From Gammaproteobacteria bacterium (GTDB taxonomy: Bacteria; Pseudomonadota; Gammaproteobacteria; Woeseiales; Woeseiaceae), in assembly GCA_002685275.1 (NCBI GenBank), contig NYWX01000055.1:1-28960 (forward strand): a stretch of 28,960 nt of DNA. The letters run 5' to 3'. Of the stretch, positions 9,488 to 17,247 are shown in pieces. Within the stretch, counting starts at the first letter, position 1. The number at the start of each line of letters is the position of its first letter. The position numbers were made by a program, and so were the translations under genes. The notes beneath the pieces are model-generated. The model was not told the origin of the DNA and made no database searches. It saw nothing but the letters and a program-made list of their open reading frames with translations.

Positions 9488-10984
9488 TTAAGAAACAGCT
9501 TGAGCGCGAGATAATACGAATTCAGATAATAGGCTCACTGGTCGGCCAGTAGATCCTTTTTGTTTGCCAGACTTCCAAGCAACTCCTGCTATATCAAGGT
9601 GCGCCCAATTCATACCTTCGGCAAATTTTTCAAGGAAACAAGCAGCAGTTACCGATCCACCACCAGGCCCACCTATGTTGGCCATATCAGCAAAATTACT
9701 ATTTAACTGCGCAGCATATTGACTGCCTAGAGGCATTGGCCATCCTAAATCATCTGATTGGTTTGATGCGTTGAAGATCTCATCTTGTAAATCTTTATTA
9801 TTTGAATAAATAGCGCACCTATGATTTCCTAATGCTACAACACATGCCCCAGTCAATGTAGCAACATCAATTATTGTAGATGGTTTGAATTTACGTGCAA
9901 ATGTTAGCGCATCACATAATATCATTCGACCTTCAGCATCCGTATTAAGTACCTCAATTGTTTGTCCAGACATGCTTTTGACAATATCACCAGGACGGGT
10001 TGCATTGCCTGCAGGCATATTTTCAACAGCCGGAACTACAATTGTTAGATTAATGTTTAGCTTAATACTGCTTACTGCTAACATTGTACCAATAACACTA
10101 GCTGCACCGCACATATCAAATTTCATTTCATCCATATGAGCGCCAGGCTTGAGTGAGATGCCACCAGTATCAAAAGTAACTCCCTTGCCAACTAATACTA
10201 TCGGTTTATTTTTTCCTCCACCTTTATATTGCATGATAATCATTTTGCCCGGTTCAGTGGCTCCAGCAGTTACAGAAAGAAATGACCCCATTCCAAGTTT
10301 TTTCATCTCAGTTTCATTTAAAATTTGCGTTTTTAAATTTTTGATATTGGTTGATAATTTTTTTGCAACTCTTGCAAGGTAACTAGGTGTACAAATGTTT
10401 GCAGGCAAGTTGCCTAAGTCTTTTGCAAGCTTTACACCCTGTGAAATAGCATCACCATGTTGTGAACCACGATCAGCTTTTAACTTTTCACTTTGCTTTT
10501 TAATGGAATGCCCAATAGATCTCAAAGTAATGGATGTTTTCTTTTTGCCACTTTGTACTTTATCAAAGCAATACAAAGCATCATGAATAGTTTCTACGGA
10601 ATGTCGAGCAAGATAGTAAGCGCTACAATCTTTTACAAGCTCCAGCGTGAGTGTATTTAAAACGGTTTTAATTTTAGAATTTCTAAGTGAATTTGCGCAT
10701 GCATATATAGCTTTTTTAAAACCAATAACATCTAATGAGTTAGCCGCGCCGAGACCCGCTACAGCAACTCGATTAGCTTTAAATCCAGGCACTTTATTTA
10801 ATAAAGCAACTTGACCAAGATCACTGGAAATATCACCAGATTTAATAAGATTATGAATGTAGTTTTTAGCTACAGTATTAATAACATTCGCACTAGTGCA
10901 AAGTTTACCGCGATTATAGACTCCAATAATTACACAGTCAGCATCACTATTTGATGCTTTGCTCATAGTTGTAAAGTATTTCAT
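9488..10984 (-). CDS. pepA: Leucyl aminopeptidase (M17 family, cytosol aminopeptidase)
   Basis: PepA is a hexameric two-zinc aminopeptidase of the cytoplasm; in E. coli it also binds DNA in Xer recombination and carAB control. The 498-residue protein (E. coli 503) has the M17 signature NTDAEGR at residues 347-353. Other metal and active-site segments are visible: VGKGVTFDTGGISLKPG and KFDMCGAASV. The last signature residue is M where L is usual, a conservative change. The N-terminal macro-like domain is present and more divergent. The ATG at 10984 is backed by AGAGG about seven bases upstream. It is the first gene of pepA-holC-valS and diverges from lptF, again the common gammaproteobacterial layout. 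Confidence 0.97.
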   Translation of the reverse strand: MKYFTTMSKASNSDADCVIIGVYNRGKLCTSANVINTVAKNYIHNLIKSGDISSDLGQVALLNKVPGFKANRVAVAGLGAANSLDVIGFKKAIYACANSLRNSKIKTVLNTLTLELVKDCSAYYLARHSVETIHDALYCFDKVQSGKKKTSITLRSIGHSIKKQSEKLKADRGSQHGDAISQGVKLAKDLGNLPANICTPSYLARVAKKLSTNIKNLKTQILNETEMKKLGMGSFLSVTAGATEPGKMIIMQYKGGGKNKPIVLVGKGVTFDTGGISLKPGAHMDEMKFDMCGAASVIGTMLAVSSIKLNINLTIVVPAVENMPAGNATRPGDIVKSMSGQTIEVLNTDAEGRMILCDALTFARKFKPSTIIDVATLTGACVVALGNHRCAIYSNNKDLQDEIFNASNQSDDLGWPMPLGSQYAAQLNSNFADMANIGGPGGGSVTAACFLEKFAEGMNWAHLDIAGVAWKSGKQKGSTGRPVSLLSEFVLSRAQAVS

Positions 10985-11004
10985 AGTTTTCCTCTTACCT
11001 TTTT

Positions 11005-11033
11005 TTAATCGGGACTGTTACGGACAATATAAA
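11005..11033 (+). promoter_or_regulatory. Candidate sigma-70 promoter for lptF-lptG
   Basis: TTAATC at 11005-11010 and TATAAA at 11028-11033 are separated by 17 bases. They match the -35 consensus at three of six positions and the -10 at five of six. Transcription would begin near 11040, about 46 bases before the lptF start. The -10 box overlaps the candidate -10 of the divergent pepA promoter. Confidence 0.35.
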
Positions 11034-11054
11034 AACGGTAGTCTAACGCTTTAA
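11026..11054 (-). promoter_or_regulatory. Candidate sigma-70 promoter for pepA-holC-valS
   Basis: On the minus strand TTAAAG (plus-strand 11049-11054) and TATATT (11026-11031) lie 17 bases apart. The -10 matches five of six consensus positions and the -35 three of six. The start point would be near 11018, giving a leader of about 34 bases. It shares bases 11028-11031 with the -10 box of the lptF candidate. Confidence 0.38.
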
Positions 11055-11086
11055 GTCACTCACAGCTACGTCATTCCAGGACCTTG

Positions 11087-12172
11087 ATGATTCGAATACT
11101 TGATAAATATATCTTTCGCGAAATAGCCATTACCTGGTTTGGCGTTACTTTAGTTCTCTTGTTGATTCTCTTAACGAATCAATTTGCCCGTATTCTTGGA
11201 GATGTTGCAAAGGGCAAACTTCCTAAATATGCAGCATTAGATGTAGTTAGTCTCTCCATTGTTCAATATTTAACAATTTTAATACCAATTGGGCTATTTC
11301 TTGCAATAATGTTAGCGCTTGGCCGTTTATATCGAGATAGTGAAATGCCAGCAATGATGGCATGTAGAGTTGGGTTGTTTGGCATATATAGACCACTTTT
11401 TTGGTTTATGACGCCGCTGATTGCTTGTGTTGCATGGCTTTCAATTCAGGGCGGGCCATCCGCTATGTATGCAGTTGATCTAATTGGCGCTGAAGCTAAA
11501 AGGGGTGCAGATCTTGCAAGTGTTGAGCCAGGCAAGTTTACAGTTTTAAGTCCTGATCGAGCCGTTGTTTACGGCCGCAATTTAACAACGGATGGTTTTT
11601 TAGAGAAGGTTTTTATGCAGCGCCAATCAGACAAGGGTGTAATTGAAATTGTTACCGCAGATATGGGTGAAATGATTGAATCTGATGATCCGAACTTAAG
11701 GCTCTTAGTGTTACATAATGGTCGTCGTTATGAAGGCATCCCCGGAACTACTGATTTTCGTATAATTGAGTTCAAAGAACATGGAATTCCTTATCGTCTA
11801 CCAAGACTTGAACCATTAACTAAACGCGCTAAATCCATGACTTTTTCGGATTTATTAGGATCAAGTGATCTTGAACATATTGCAGAATTGCAATGGCGTC
11901 TTAGTGTTCCGATATCAACAGTTATTTTGGCAATTATGGCGGTTCCATTGAGTCGAAGTAGACCCAGAGACGGAAAGTATGAACGCCTCGCAATTGGCCT
12001 TTTAGTTTTTATTATTTATTTAAATTTGATGACCGCCTCCAAAGCTTGGCTAGAGCAAGGTGCGATTTCTTCAAGCTTAGGTATATGGTGGGTTCATGGT
12101 CTTATGTTAATTTCTGGCTTCCTATTGATTGGTATTCAAAATGGTTATTTTCAAAGGCTGAAAAATGAATAG
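11087..12172 (+). CDS. lptF: LPS export ABC transporter permease LptF
   Basis: LptF pairs with LptG in the inner membrane; with the LptB ATPase they extract lipopolysaccharide and push it along the Lpt bridge to the outer membrane. The protein of about 361 residues has three hydrophobic segments in the N-terminal third, a periplasmic jellyroll-like region in the middle (roughly residues 130-260), and three C-terminal hydrophobic segments, the family topology. The N-terminus (ILDKYIFREI) and LSVPISTVILAIMAVPLSRSRPR are typical of LptF. The ATG at 11087 is preferred over an immediately preceding in-frame TTG (11084) because AGGA lies five bases upstream. The end overlaps lptG by eight bases, so the two are translationally coupled. 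Confidence 0.95.
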   Translation: MIRILDKYIFREIAITWFGVTLVLLLILLTNQFARILGDVAKGKLPKYAALDVVSLSIVQYLTILIPIGLFLAIMLALGRLYRDSEMPAMMACRVGLFGIYRPLFWFMTPLIACVAWLSIQGGPSAMYAVDLIGAEAKRGADLASVEPGKFTVLSPDRAVVYGRNLTTDGFLEKVFMQRQSDKGVIEIVTADMGEMIESDDPNLRLLVLHNGRRYEGIPGTTDFRIIEFKEHGIPYRLPRLEPLTKRAKSMTFSDLLGSSDLEHIAELQWRLSVPISTVILAIMAVPLSRSRPRDGKYERLAIGLLVFIIYLNLMTASKAWLEQGAISSSLGIWWVHGLMLISGFLLIGIQNGYFQRLKNE

Positions 12173-13229
12173 TATTTTATATCAATATATTTTAAGAACT
12201 ATTGCGACAAACACTATATTGGTTCTTACTGTTTTATTGTCATTAGCAGGTTTTTTTGAGTTCATTGCGGAAATAGAGGATACGCAGGCTAACTATCAGA
12301 CCTCACAGGCTGTTCTTTATATTTTTTTACGATTACCTAACCTTGCATTTGAACTGTTGCCTATGGCAGTTCTAATAGGCTCTTTACTTGGGTTAGGCGC
12401 ACTAGCTAACAATAGTGAGATAATTGTTATGCGTTCTGCCGGGCTATCTATTTTTGAATTATCATCTATGACGGCTCTTTCAGGCTTTGTCATGTTGATT
12501 CTTACAGGTCTATTAGGGGAATTTATAGGCCCACCTCTGGATTTTTATGCTCGTGATATGAGGATGGAAGCTCGTTACAATAATGACAAGAATCAGTTTG
12601 GAAATGAAGCTTGGGTTAAGGATGGGTCAGCCTATCTGCATTTAGAAAGAGTTAATTCAGAGTTTGAATTTGGAAATTTGCATATTTATAAATTTGAAAA
12701 TGACCAGCTTGAATCAATTGCTGTTGCCGAAAACTCTGGAATTGACGAGAATGATAATTGGGTTTTAGAAAATATCAGAGAAACAAAGTTCCAAAGAAAT
12801 GGTGTTCAGATATCAGAATCGCAGCTATCTGTTGAAAATTTTGAAATAGATTCAAGCCTCTTAGGAAGCTCCCTTGCAAAACCACTTAGCTTGTCGGCCA
12901 GAGAAATGCTGAGCTATATTGATTATTTAAAAAGAAATAATCTTGATGCAACAAAGTATGAAACTGAATTCTGGCATCGAGTTTCACGAACAAGCACAAT
13001 AATAATTATGCCAATCTTGGCACTAGCATTTGTATTTGGATCTTTACGCTCAAGCGGCGCTGGGGGCCGATTGATGATTGGTATAATGATTGGTTTGTCA
13101 TACTATCTGGCTAGTGAAACCCTTGCTAATTCGGGTCAGGTATTTAATTTGAATCCAATCTTTGTAACTTGGCTGCCTTCAGTAACCTTACTAGCAATTA
13201 CAGTATTTTTATTATCACGAATTCGTTAG
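12165..13229 (+). CDS. lptG: LPS export ABC transporter permease LptG
   Basis: LptG is the second transmembrane subunit of the LptB2FG lipopolysaccharide extractor. The 354-residue protein shows six hydrophobic segments with a periplasmic domain from about residue 125 to 255. Its N-terminus (YILRTIATNTILVLTVLLSL) and the segment MRSAGLSIFEL are typical of the family. The C-terminal half has the usual FWHRVSRTSTIIIMPILALAF pattern, where LptG proteins carry F/YW-x-R-x-x-x-P. It overlaps lptF by eight bases at its start and shares four bases with the stop of the convergent RDD gene at its end. lptB and the periplasmic Lpt genes are not in this window, which is usual. Confidence 0.95.
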   Translation: MNSILYQYILRTIATNTILVLTVLLSLAGFFEFIAEIEDTQANYQTSQAVLYIFLRLPNLAFELLPMAVLIGSLLGLGALANNSEIIVMRSAGLSIFELSSMTALSGFVMLILTGLLGEFIGPPLDFYARDMRMEARYNNDKNQFGNEAWVKDGSAYLHLERVNSEFEFGNLHIYKFENDQLESIAVAENSGIDENDNWVLENIRETKFQRNGVQISESQLSVENFEIDSSLLGSSLAKPLSLSAREMLSYIDYLKRNNLDATKYETEFWHRVSRTSTIIIMPILALAFVFGSLRSSGAGGRLMIGIMIGLSYYLASETLANSGQVFNLNPIFVTWLPSVTLLAITVFLLSRIR

Positions 13230-13648
13230 TTTTTTCCTTTTGGATAATAAATAATTTTAGTTTTGCTTATCCGATCATGCCATGTAAGTTGATTTTTATC
13301 CCACAATTGCCACAAAAAACCTAATCCAAATGGAAGCCAAGATAATAAGGAAGAAAAAAATCTTACTGTTGCAGCAGTCAAATTTGGACGTTGACCATTT
13401 TCATCGACAAGCTGAAGCCTCCATGACTGCATGCCAAGAGTGCGCCCACTTTTCACCCAAAATCCAATAAAGAAAAAATAGACAACCAATATCAACGTGA
13501 TTTGGTAAATAAAATTATCATCCGGTTCAACGGATTCACCATTCTGGGCAGCAATAAAAGCATATGTAACGATAATCATTAATGCGAGGATAAGTAAAAT
13601 ATCATAGAGCATTGAACCGACGCGTCTAAGTAAACCTGTATTTTTCAT
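13226..13648 (-). CDS. RDD-family small membrane protein
   Basis: This 140-residue protein has the RDD-domain pattern. An arginine-containing N-terminal segment (LLRRVGSMLYD) leads into the first hydrophobic helix, a second helix follows around residues 45-65, and after it comes the conserved W-x-K-x-GRTLGMQSWRL block. A third hydrophobic segment and the end WHDRISKTKII, matching the family's HDRxSxTxVV, complete it. RDD proteins are predicted membrane proteins, some linked to ion transport, but the role of this one is unknown. The gene sits opposite lptFG, a position where an RDD gene is common in gammaproteobacteria. Its stop overlaps the lptG stop by four bases. No strong ribosome-binding site is visible. 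Confidence 0.85.
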   Translation of the reverse strand: MKNTGLLRRVGSMLYDILLILALMIIVTYAFIAAQNGESVEPDDNFIYQITLILVVYFFFIGFWVKSGRTLGMQSWRLQLVDENGQRPNLTAATVRFFSSLLSWLPFGLGFLWQLWDKNQLTWHDRISKTKIIYYPKGKN

Positions 13649-13698
13649 TTATAAGTTCAAACCTTTATTTTTTCTATTTTAAAATTGTGAGCTATCTT

Positions 13699-13917
13699 TT
13701 AATTGATTTCTATATTATCCCAATTATTAATTACTTCATTGGCCTCAGCCTCATCTTGGTCGTTAACCATAATACAAATACTGCCAATGGCAGGTAATTC
13801 TCCCATTCCTCCCAGAAGATGCTCACCTTCAATGTAAGCATGTATTCCAGCTTGCTGTAACTGATGAAGGGCAAGGTGAGCTTCGATATTATTTAGGGCG
13901 TCATATACTTTCTTCAT
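13699..13917 (-). CDS. DUF2007 domain protein (putative signal-transducing protein)
   Basis: A 72-residue soluble protein that I recognise as DUF2007. It opens with KKVYDALNNIEAHLALHQLQ, continues with AGIHAYIEGEHLLGGMGELP, and ends with a strand and helix (ICIMVNDQDEAEANEVINNW). The family has a small ferredoxin-like alpha/beta fold and is labelled a putative prokaryotic signal transducer, without a proven function. AAGGA lies nine bases before the ATG. It is 50 bases upstream of the RDD gene on the same strand and may be co-transcribed with it. The AT-rich 135 bases upstream (13918-14052) contain no gene. Confidence 0.82.
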   Translation of the reverse strand: MKKVYDALNNIEAHLALHQLQQAGIHAYIEGEHLLGGMGELPAIGSICIMVNDQDEAEANEVINNWDNIEIN

Positions 13918-14052
13918 GCTTAACTATCCTTAAAAAGTACATATTTTAGCTCTAAAAGCTATAGATAATATTAAATTAAAAAAATTATATTTACTAAAAA
14001 ATAAATCAATATTTTATTTTGATTAAATATAAAACTAAAAAAAATTATTTAT

Positions 14053-15357
14053 TTAAAGTTGAGAAATTGCTGAGTCCATCCATTGAAGACGATCTTGAAG
14101 CCAGCTTTTAAGATATGCCACTTCTTCATTGTAAGTATTAAATACTACTGGATTTGGCCAGACATAAACTCCTAGAGTACCCCAAATATCGTCATTTTTA
14201 GCAGCACTTCTTCCAAGCATTTGAGACAATTCATCAATTTTTGAAAGAAGATATTGTTCTTTACTTTTAAAATATGTAAAGCGTTCTTTGACTTTGTTTA
14301 CGAATGAAGGATCTTGCATTAACCTTTCAATCCACCAATGGTAATAAACCCACCATCCTTGAGGATAGGTAGGATCATCATAGTCGACATTGCCAAAACC
14401 TAAATCAAAGTCCCAGATTGGACCCATTTTTATTTTTTGGCCAGGAATATAATGTAAATAGATACTTGAATAGGCTTTTGCATCCTGATTTTTTGCAATT
14501 TCGTTTATTAAAAACCAATCGACAAAACTATCGATATCAACATATGGTAAATAACCATTAACAGGATCAGTAAAATTTGCACTAAATAAAGCTGTTTCAA
14601 AGTCAATAATATGATCTCTTATTAAGTCATGTTGCTGATCTCCTTGATCTAGATCGGGCTCCTTTACTTGAATAACATTTCCTGCGCCATTACCATTTTG
14701 AAGTGATATTTGGTTGGTTTCAAAATAAATATCCTCGACGACATCTAAGCGATTATGACCGGCATAGTCAATTTCAAGTAAAAAACCATTGTCACCGATG
14801 TCGACACGATTTGAACCCTCTTGAACTTTCTCACTGATGCGGTAGGTTCCTATTGGTACGTTATTAAGAACTACATCGGCATAATGACTTTTAGCAGTCC
14901 AATCTAGATTACTTAGGTACCCTAACTCCATTGCAAGGCGGTTGCGTAACATAGTTTTGTCAGAATATTCTGCCATAAATAACCATGTTTTTTTCTGCGG
15001 CATACCCAAAAAAACATTCGAGTCAGATAACTTCATTTGGTAAGGTTTTTTTGGATGTGCACCCCAAGTTGAATGGCCTCTACCTCGAATTTTCATGGTA
15101 ACTTCGGGCATAGAATCAACGATTCCCTGACCGTTTACTTGTACAGTTCCGTTAGTGTAATCATTTCTTTGAATGGTGGCATTAGCTTCAGTCTCTAAAT
15201 AAATAACAGGTAATGAATTTATTGATGAAAAGCTCGGTTGAAGTGTGCTTGCGGTCGAAGCTGAAGAAATGCCACCACCACCCCCACATCCAACAAAGAA
15301 TAAAGTGTTTGCAAAAATGAATATTTTAAAAAGAGAAATAAATCTGGGCATTTTCAT
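14053..15357 (-). CDS. CotH-kinase-family lipoprotein
   Basis: This 434-residue protein starts with a signal peptide ending FVGC; cysteine 24 is the likely lipidation site and a run of five glycines follows as a flexible linker. The body resembles CotH-family secreted kinases. Residues 91-110 hold IRGRGHSTW and KKPYQMKL, the nucleotide-binding region pattern. The block TWLFMAEYSDKTMLRNRLA follows at about residues 125-143, and GPIWDFDLGFGN places the metal-binding aspartates at 316 and 318. CotH itself phosphorylates spore-coat proteins in Bacillus, and related domains occur in many secreted bacterial proteins whose substrates are unknown. AGGTGA six bases before the ATG supports the start. 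The gene stands alone, divergent from pcnB, and no obvious substrate is encoded nearby. The family call is firm, kinase activity is inferred and the role is unknown. Confidence 0.83.
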   Translation of the reverse strand: MKMPRFISLFKIFIFANTLFFVGCGGGGGISSASTASTLQPSFSSINSLPVIYLETEANATIQRNDYTNGTVQVNGQGIVDSMPEVTMKIRGRGHSTWGAHPKKPYQMKLSDSNVFLGMPQKKTWLFMAEYSDKTMLRNRLAMELGYLSNLDWTAKSHYADVVLNNVPIGTYRISEKVQEGSNRVDIGDNGFLLEIDYAGHNRLDVVEDIYFETNQISLQNGNGAGNVIQVKEPDLDQGDQQHDLIRDHIIDFETALFSANFTDPVNGYLPYVDIDSFVDWFLINEIAKNQDAKAYSSIYLHYIPGQKIKMGPIWDFDLGFGNVDYDDPTYPQGWWVYYHWWIERLMQDPSFVNKVKERFTYFKSKEQYLLSKIDELSQMLGRSAAKNDDIWGTLGVYVWPNPVVFNTYNEEVAYLKSWLQDRLQWMDSAISQL

Positions 15358-15423
15358 ATAATGTCACCTAAATACTTATTTGGCTGATACTATATATTCT
15401 TAAATACCTTATGAACATTATTT

Positions 15424-15437
15424 AGGGAAAAAAACTG
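15424..15437 (+). promoter_or_regulatory. Ribosome-binding site and probable CTG start of pcnB
   Basis: AGGGA at 15424-15428 is a strong Shine-Dalgarno match, and CTG at 15435-15437 lies six bases further on, in frame with the PcnB protein. Upstream in that frame there is a TAG at 15423. Between that stop and the conserved SRKDIS segment there is no ATG, GTG or TTG. ATT codons at 15462 and 15465 are the only other near-cognate candidates before that segment. Confidence 0.55.
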
Positions 15438-16724
15438 AAATCAAAATCCTTAAACCCTGAGATTATTAAGCGATCCGAACATAATGTATCGCGTAAAGAC
15501 ATTTCTAGTGCAGCCTTAAAAGTACTTTATCGTCTTGATAAGGCTGGCTATCAAGCTTTTTTAGTTGGTGGCAGTGTGCGGGATGCAATACTAAATTTGA
15601 ATCCTAAAGATTTTGATGTTGCAACCAATGCAACTCCAGAAGAAGTTCGTTCTTTATTTAATAATTGCCGTTTAATAGGCCGTCGTTTTCGTTTGGCGCA
15701 TATTAGGTTTGGTCGTGAAATTATTGAGGTCGCAACCTTTAGGGCAGCCGCAATTAATAAGACCGATGATCTTACTTTTGATGTCAAGGGGAGAATCTTA
15801 CGCGATAATGTTTACGGTAAAATCGATGAAGATGCATGGAGGCGCGACTTTACCTGCAATGCACTTTATTACAATATTAAAGACTCCAGTATTTGGGATT
15901 ACGTTGGTGGTTATAAACATATTACTCAAAAACGCATTGTTTTTATTGGCGATCCTCTACAGCGAGTTCATGAAGACCCCGTTAGAATGTTGCGAGCTGT
16001 TCGTTTTGCTTCCAAGTTAAAACTAAGCATTGATTCTGATGTAGTTAAAGCAATTACAGCCAACTCCGGTTTACTTTCAAATGTTCCAGCTGCACGATTA
16101 TTTGATGAATTTTTAAAACTATTCCATTCAGGAAATGCAAAAGCAACTTTCGATTTATTACTCAAATATAATTTGTTTTGTGAGTTGTTTCCTGAAACTG
16201 GAAAAGAGCTGTCATGCGAGAAAGGCTTCTTAGATTTTATACATGCCGCTCTTCAAAATTCAGATGAGCGAGTAGCTGCTTCTAAGTCAGTAACACCGAT
16301 GTTTTTATTGGGTGTTTTCCTTTGGGCGCCAGTAATGAAGTTAGCTGAAAAAAAAATAGCACGTGAAAAGATATCGCTCACTCAAGCACTCAACATTGCT
16401 GCGTATGAAATTGTATCTAACCAACAAAAGCATATTTCTTTACCAAAAAGATTTACCGTCCCAATGAGGGAAATGCTTTTTTTGCAGCCAAGGTTTAAAA
16501 TAACTCGCGGAAAACGAGCTATGAATTTTCTAAATCACCGTCGTTTCAGGGCTGCATTTGATTTTATGATTTTATTATCTAAGGTTGGGCAAGCAGATAA
16601 AAGCTTGGCGAAATTTTGGACGGATATTCAAAAACAAAAGAACGAAGACAAACTCATTAGCTTTAATATAAACGAAAATTTTAAAAGGAAAAAAACTTAT
16701 CAAAAGCGAAACAATACAAGATAG
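15435..16724 (+). CDS. pcnB: Poly(A) polymerase I, with a non-canonical start codon
   Basis: PcnB adds poly(A) tails to RNA 3' ends and so speeds their decay. The class II nucleotidyltransferase head is clear: LVGGSVRD at residues 43-50 and catalytic aspartates in KDFDV at 59 and 61, followed by CRLIGRRFRLAHI and WRRDFTCNALYYN. The C-terminus has the PcnB-specific helical region and a basic tail. The family N-terminus SEHNVSRKDIS (E. coli has REQHAISRKDIS) lies upstream of the first conventional start (GTG 15576), which would cut through the active-site GGSVRD. The coding region must therefore begin earlier, and CTG 15435 with AGGGA six bases before it is the best candidate, giving 429 residues. 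E. coli pcnB is reported to start at AUU. folK follows after 20 bases, as in E. coli. Confidence 0.93.
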   Translation: MKSKSLNPEIIKRSEHNVSRKDISSAALKVLYRLDKAGYQAFLVGGSVRDAILNLNPKDFDVATNATPEEVRSLFNNCRLIGRRFRLAHIRFGREIIEVATFRAAAINKTDDLTFDVKGRILRDNVYGKIDEDAWRRDFTCNALYYNIKDSSIWDYVGGYKHITQKRIVFIGDPLQRVHEDPVRMLRAVRFASKLKLSIDSDVVKAITANSGLLSNVPAARLFDEFLKLFHSGNAKATFDLLLKYNLFCELFPETGKELSCEKGFLDFIHAALQNSDERVAASKSVTPMFLLGVFLWAPVMKLAEKKIAREKISLTQALNIAAYEIVSNQQKHISLPKRFTVPMREMLFLQPRFKITRGKRAMNFLNHRRFRAAFDFMILLSKVGQADKSLAKFWTDIQKQKNEDKLISFNINENFKRKKTYQKRNNTR

Positions 16725-16744
16725 AACAAACTCATTAAGAGAAA

Positions 16745-17236
16745 ATGAAAGTTAACTGGTATCCAGCATACATAGGAATAGGGAGCAATCTTGAAAACCC
16801 AATACTTCAGGTAAAAACTTCCTTTACTCTATTAGCTCAGATTCCTAAAACAGTTTTAATTAGTCAATCATCTTTGTATCTATCGAAGCCATTTGGCATC
16901 GAAGATCAGCCCGACTTTATTAACGCAGCCGCTTCAGTAATTACTCAATTAACAGCTTTTGATTTACTTAAACAATTGCAGAAGATTGAGAATGAGTGTG
17001 GCCGAAAGCGCTCTGCAATTCAGTGGGGTCCGCGTACTCTGGACTTAGATTTATTAATTTATTCCGATCAAATTCTTGATGAAATGAATTTAATTGTGCC
17101 TCATCCGGGCATTAGCGAGCGAAATTTTGTATTGTTACCACTTGGAGAATTAGCTCCAGAGCTGTATGTTCCTAAATTAGGTAGAATTAGGAACTTAATT
17201 TCAAATATTTCTAAAACTGGGATATCACAAATTTAA
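16745..17236 (+). CDS. folK: 2-amino-4-hydroxy-6-hydroxymethyldihydropteridine pyrophosphokinase
   Basis: FolK (HPPK) transfers pyrophosphate from ATP to 6-hydroxymethyl-7,8-dihydropterin, the step before dihydropteroate synthase in folate synthesis. The 163-residue protein matches the usual length (E. coli 159). It has the N-terminal YIGIGSNLENP and the signature RTLDLDLLIY with magnesium-binding aspartates at residues 100 and 102. The segment VPHPGISERNFVLLPLGELAPEL, typical of HPPK, follows. The ATG lies 20 bases after pcnB, and pcnB-folK is a standard gammaproteobacterial pair. Eleven bases separate it from the nucleoside kinase, so pcnB, folK, the kinase, panB and panC look like one operon. 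Confidence 0.96.
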   Translation: MKVNWYPAYIGIGSNLENPILQVKTSFTLLAQIPKTVLISQSSLYLSKPFGIEDQPDFINAAASVITQLTAFDLLKQLQKIENECGRKRSAIQWGPRTLDLDLLIYSDQILDEMNLIVPHPGISERNFVLLPLGELAPELYVPKLGRIRNLISNISKTGISQI

Positions 17237-17247
17237 TGAGTAAGTAA

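Noticed and set aside
13947..13961. TAGCT-CTAAA-AGCTA hairpin downstream of the CotH gene
   Set aside because: The five-pair stem is weak and is followed on the minus strand by A residues rather than a T-run, so it does not look like an intrinsic terminator.
15576..16724. Shorter pcnB starting at GTG 15576
   Set aside because: It would remove the conserved N-terminus and split the GGSVRD catalytic motif; the upstream codons encode family-conserved residues.
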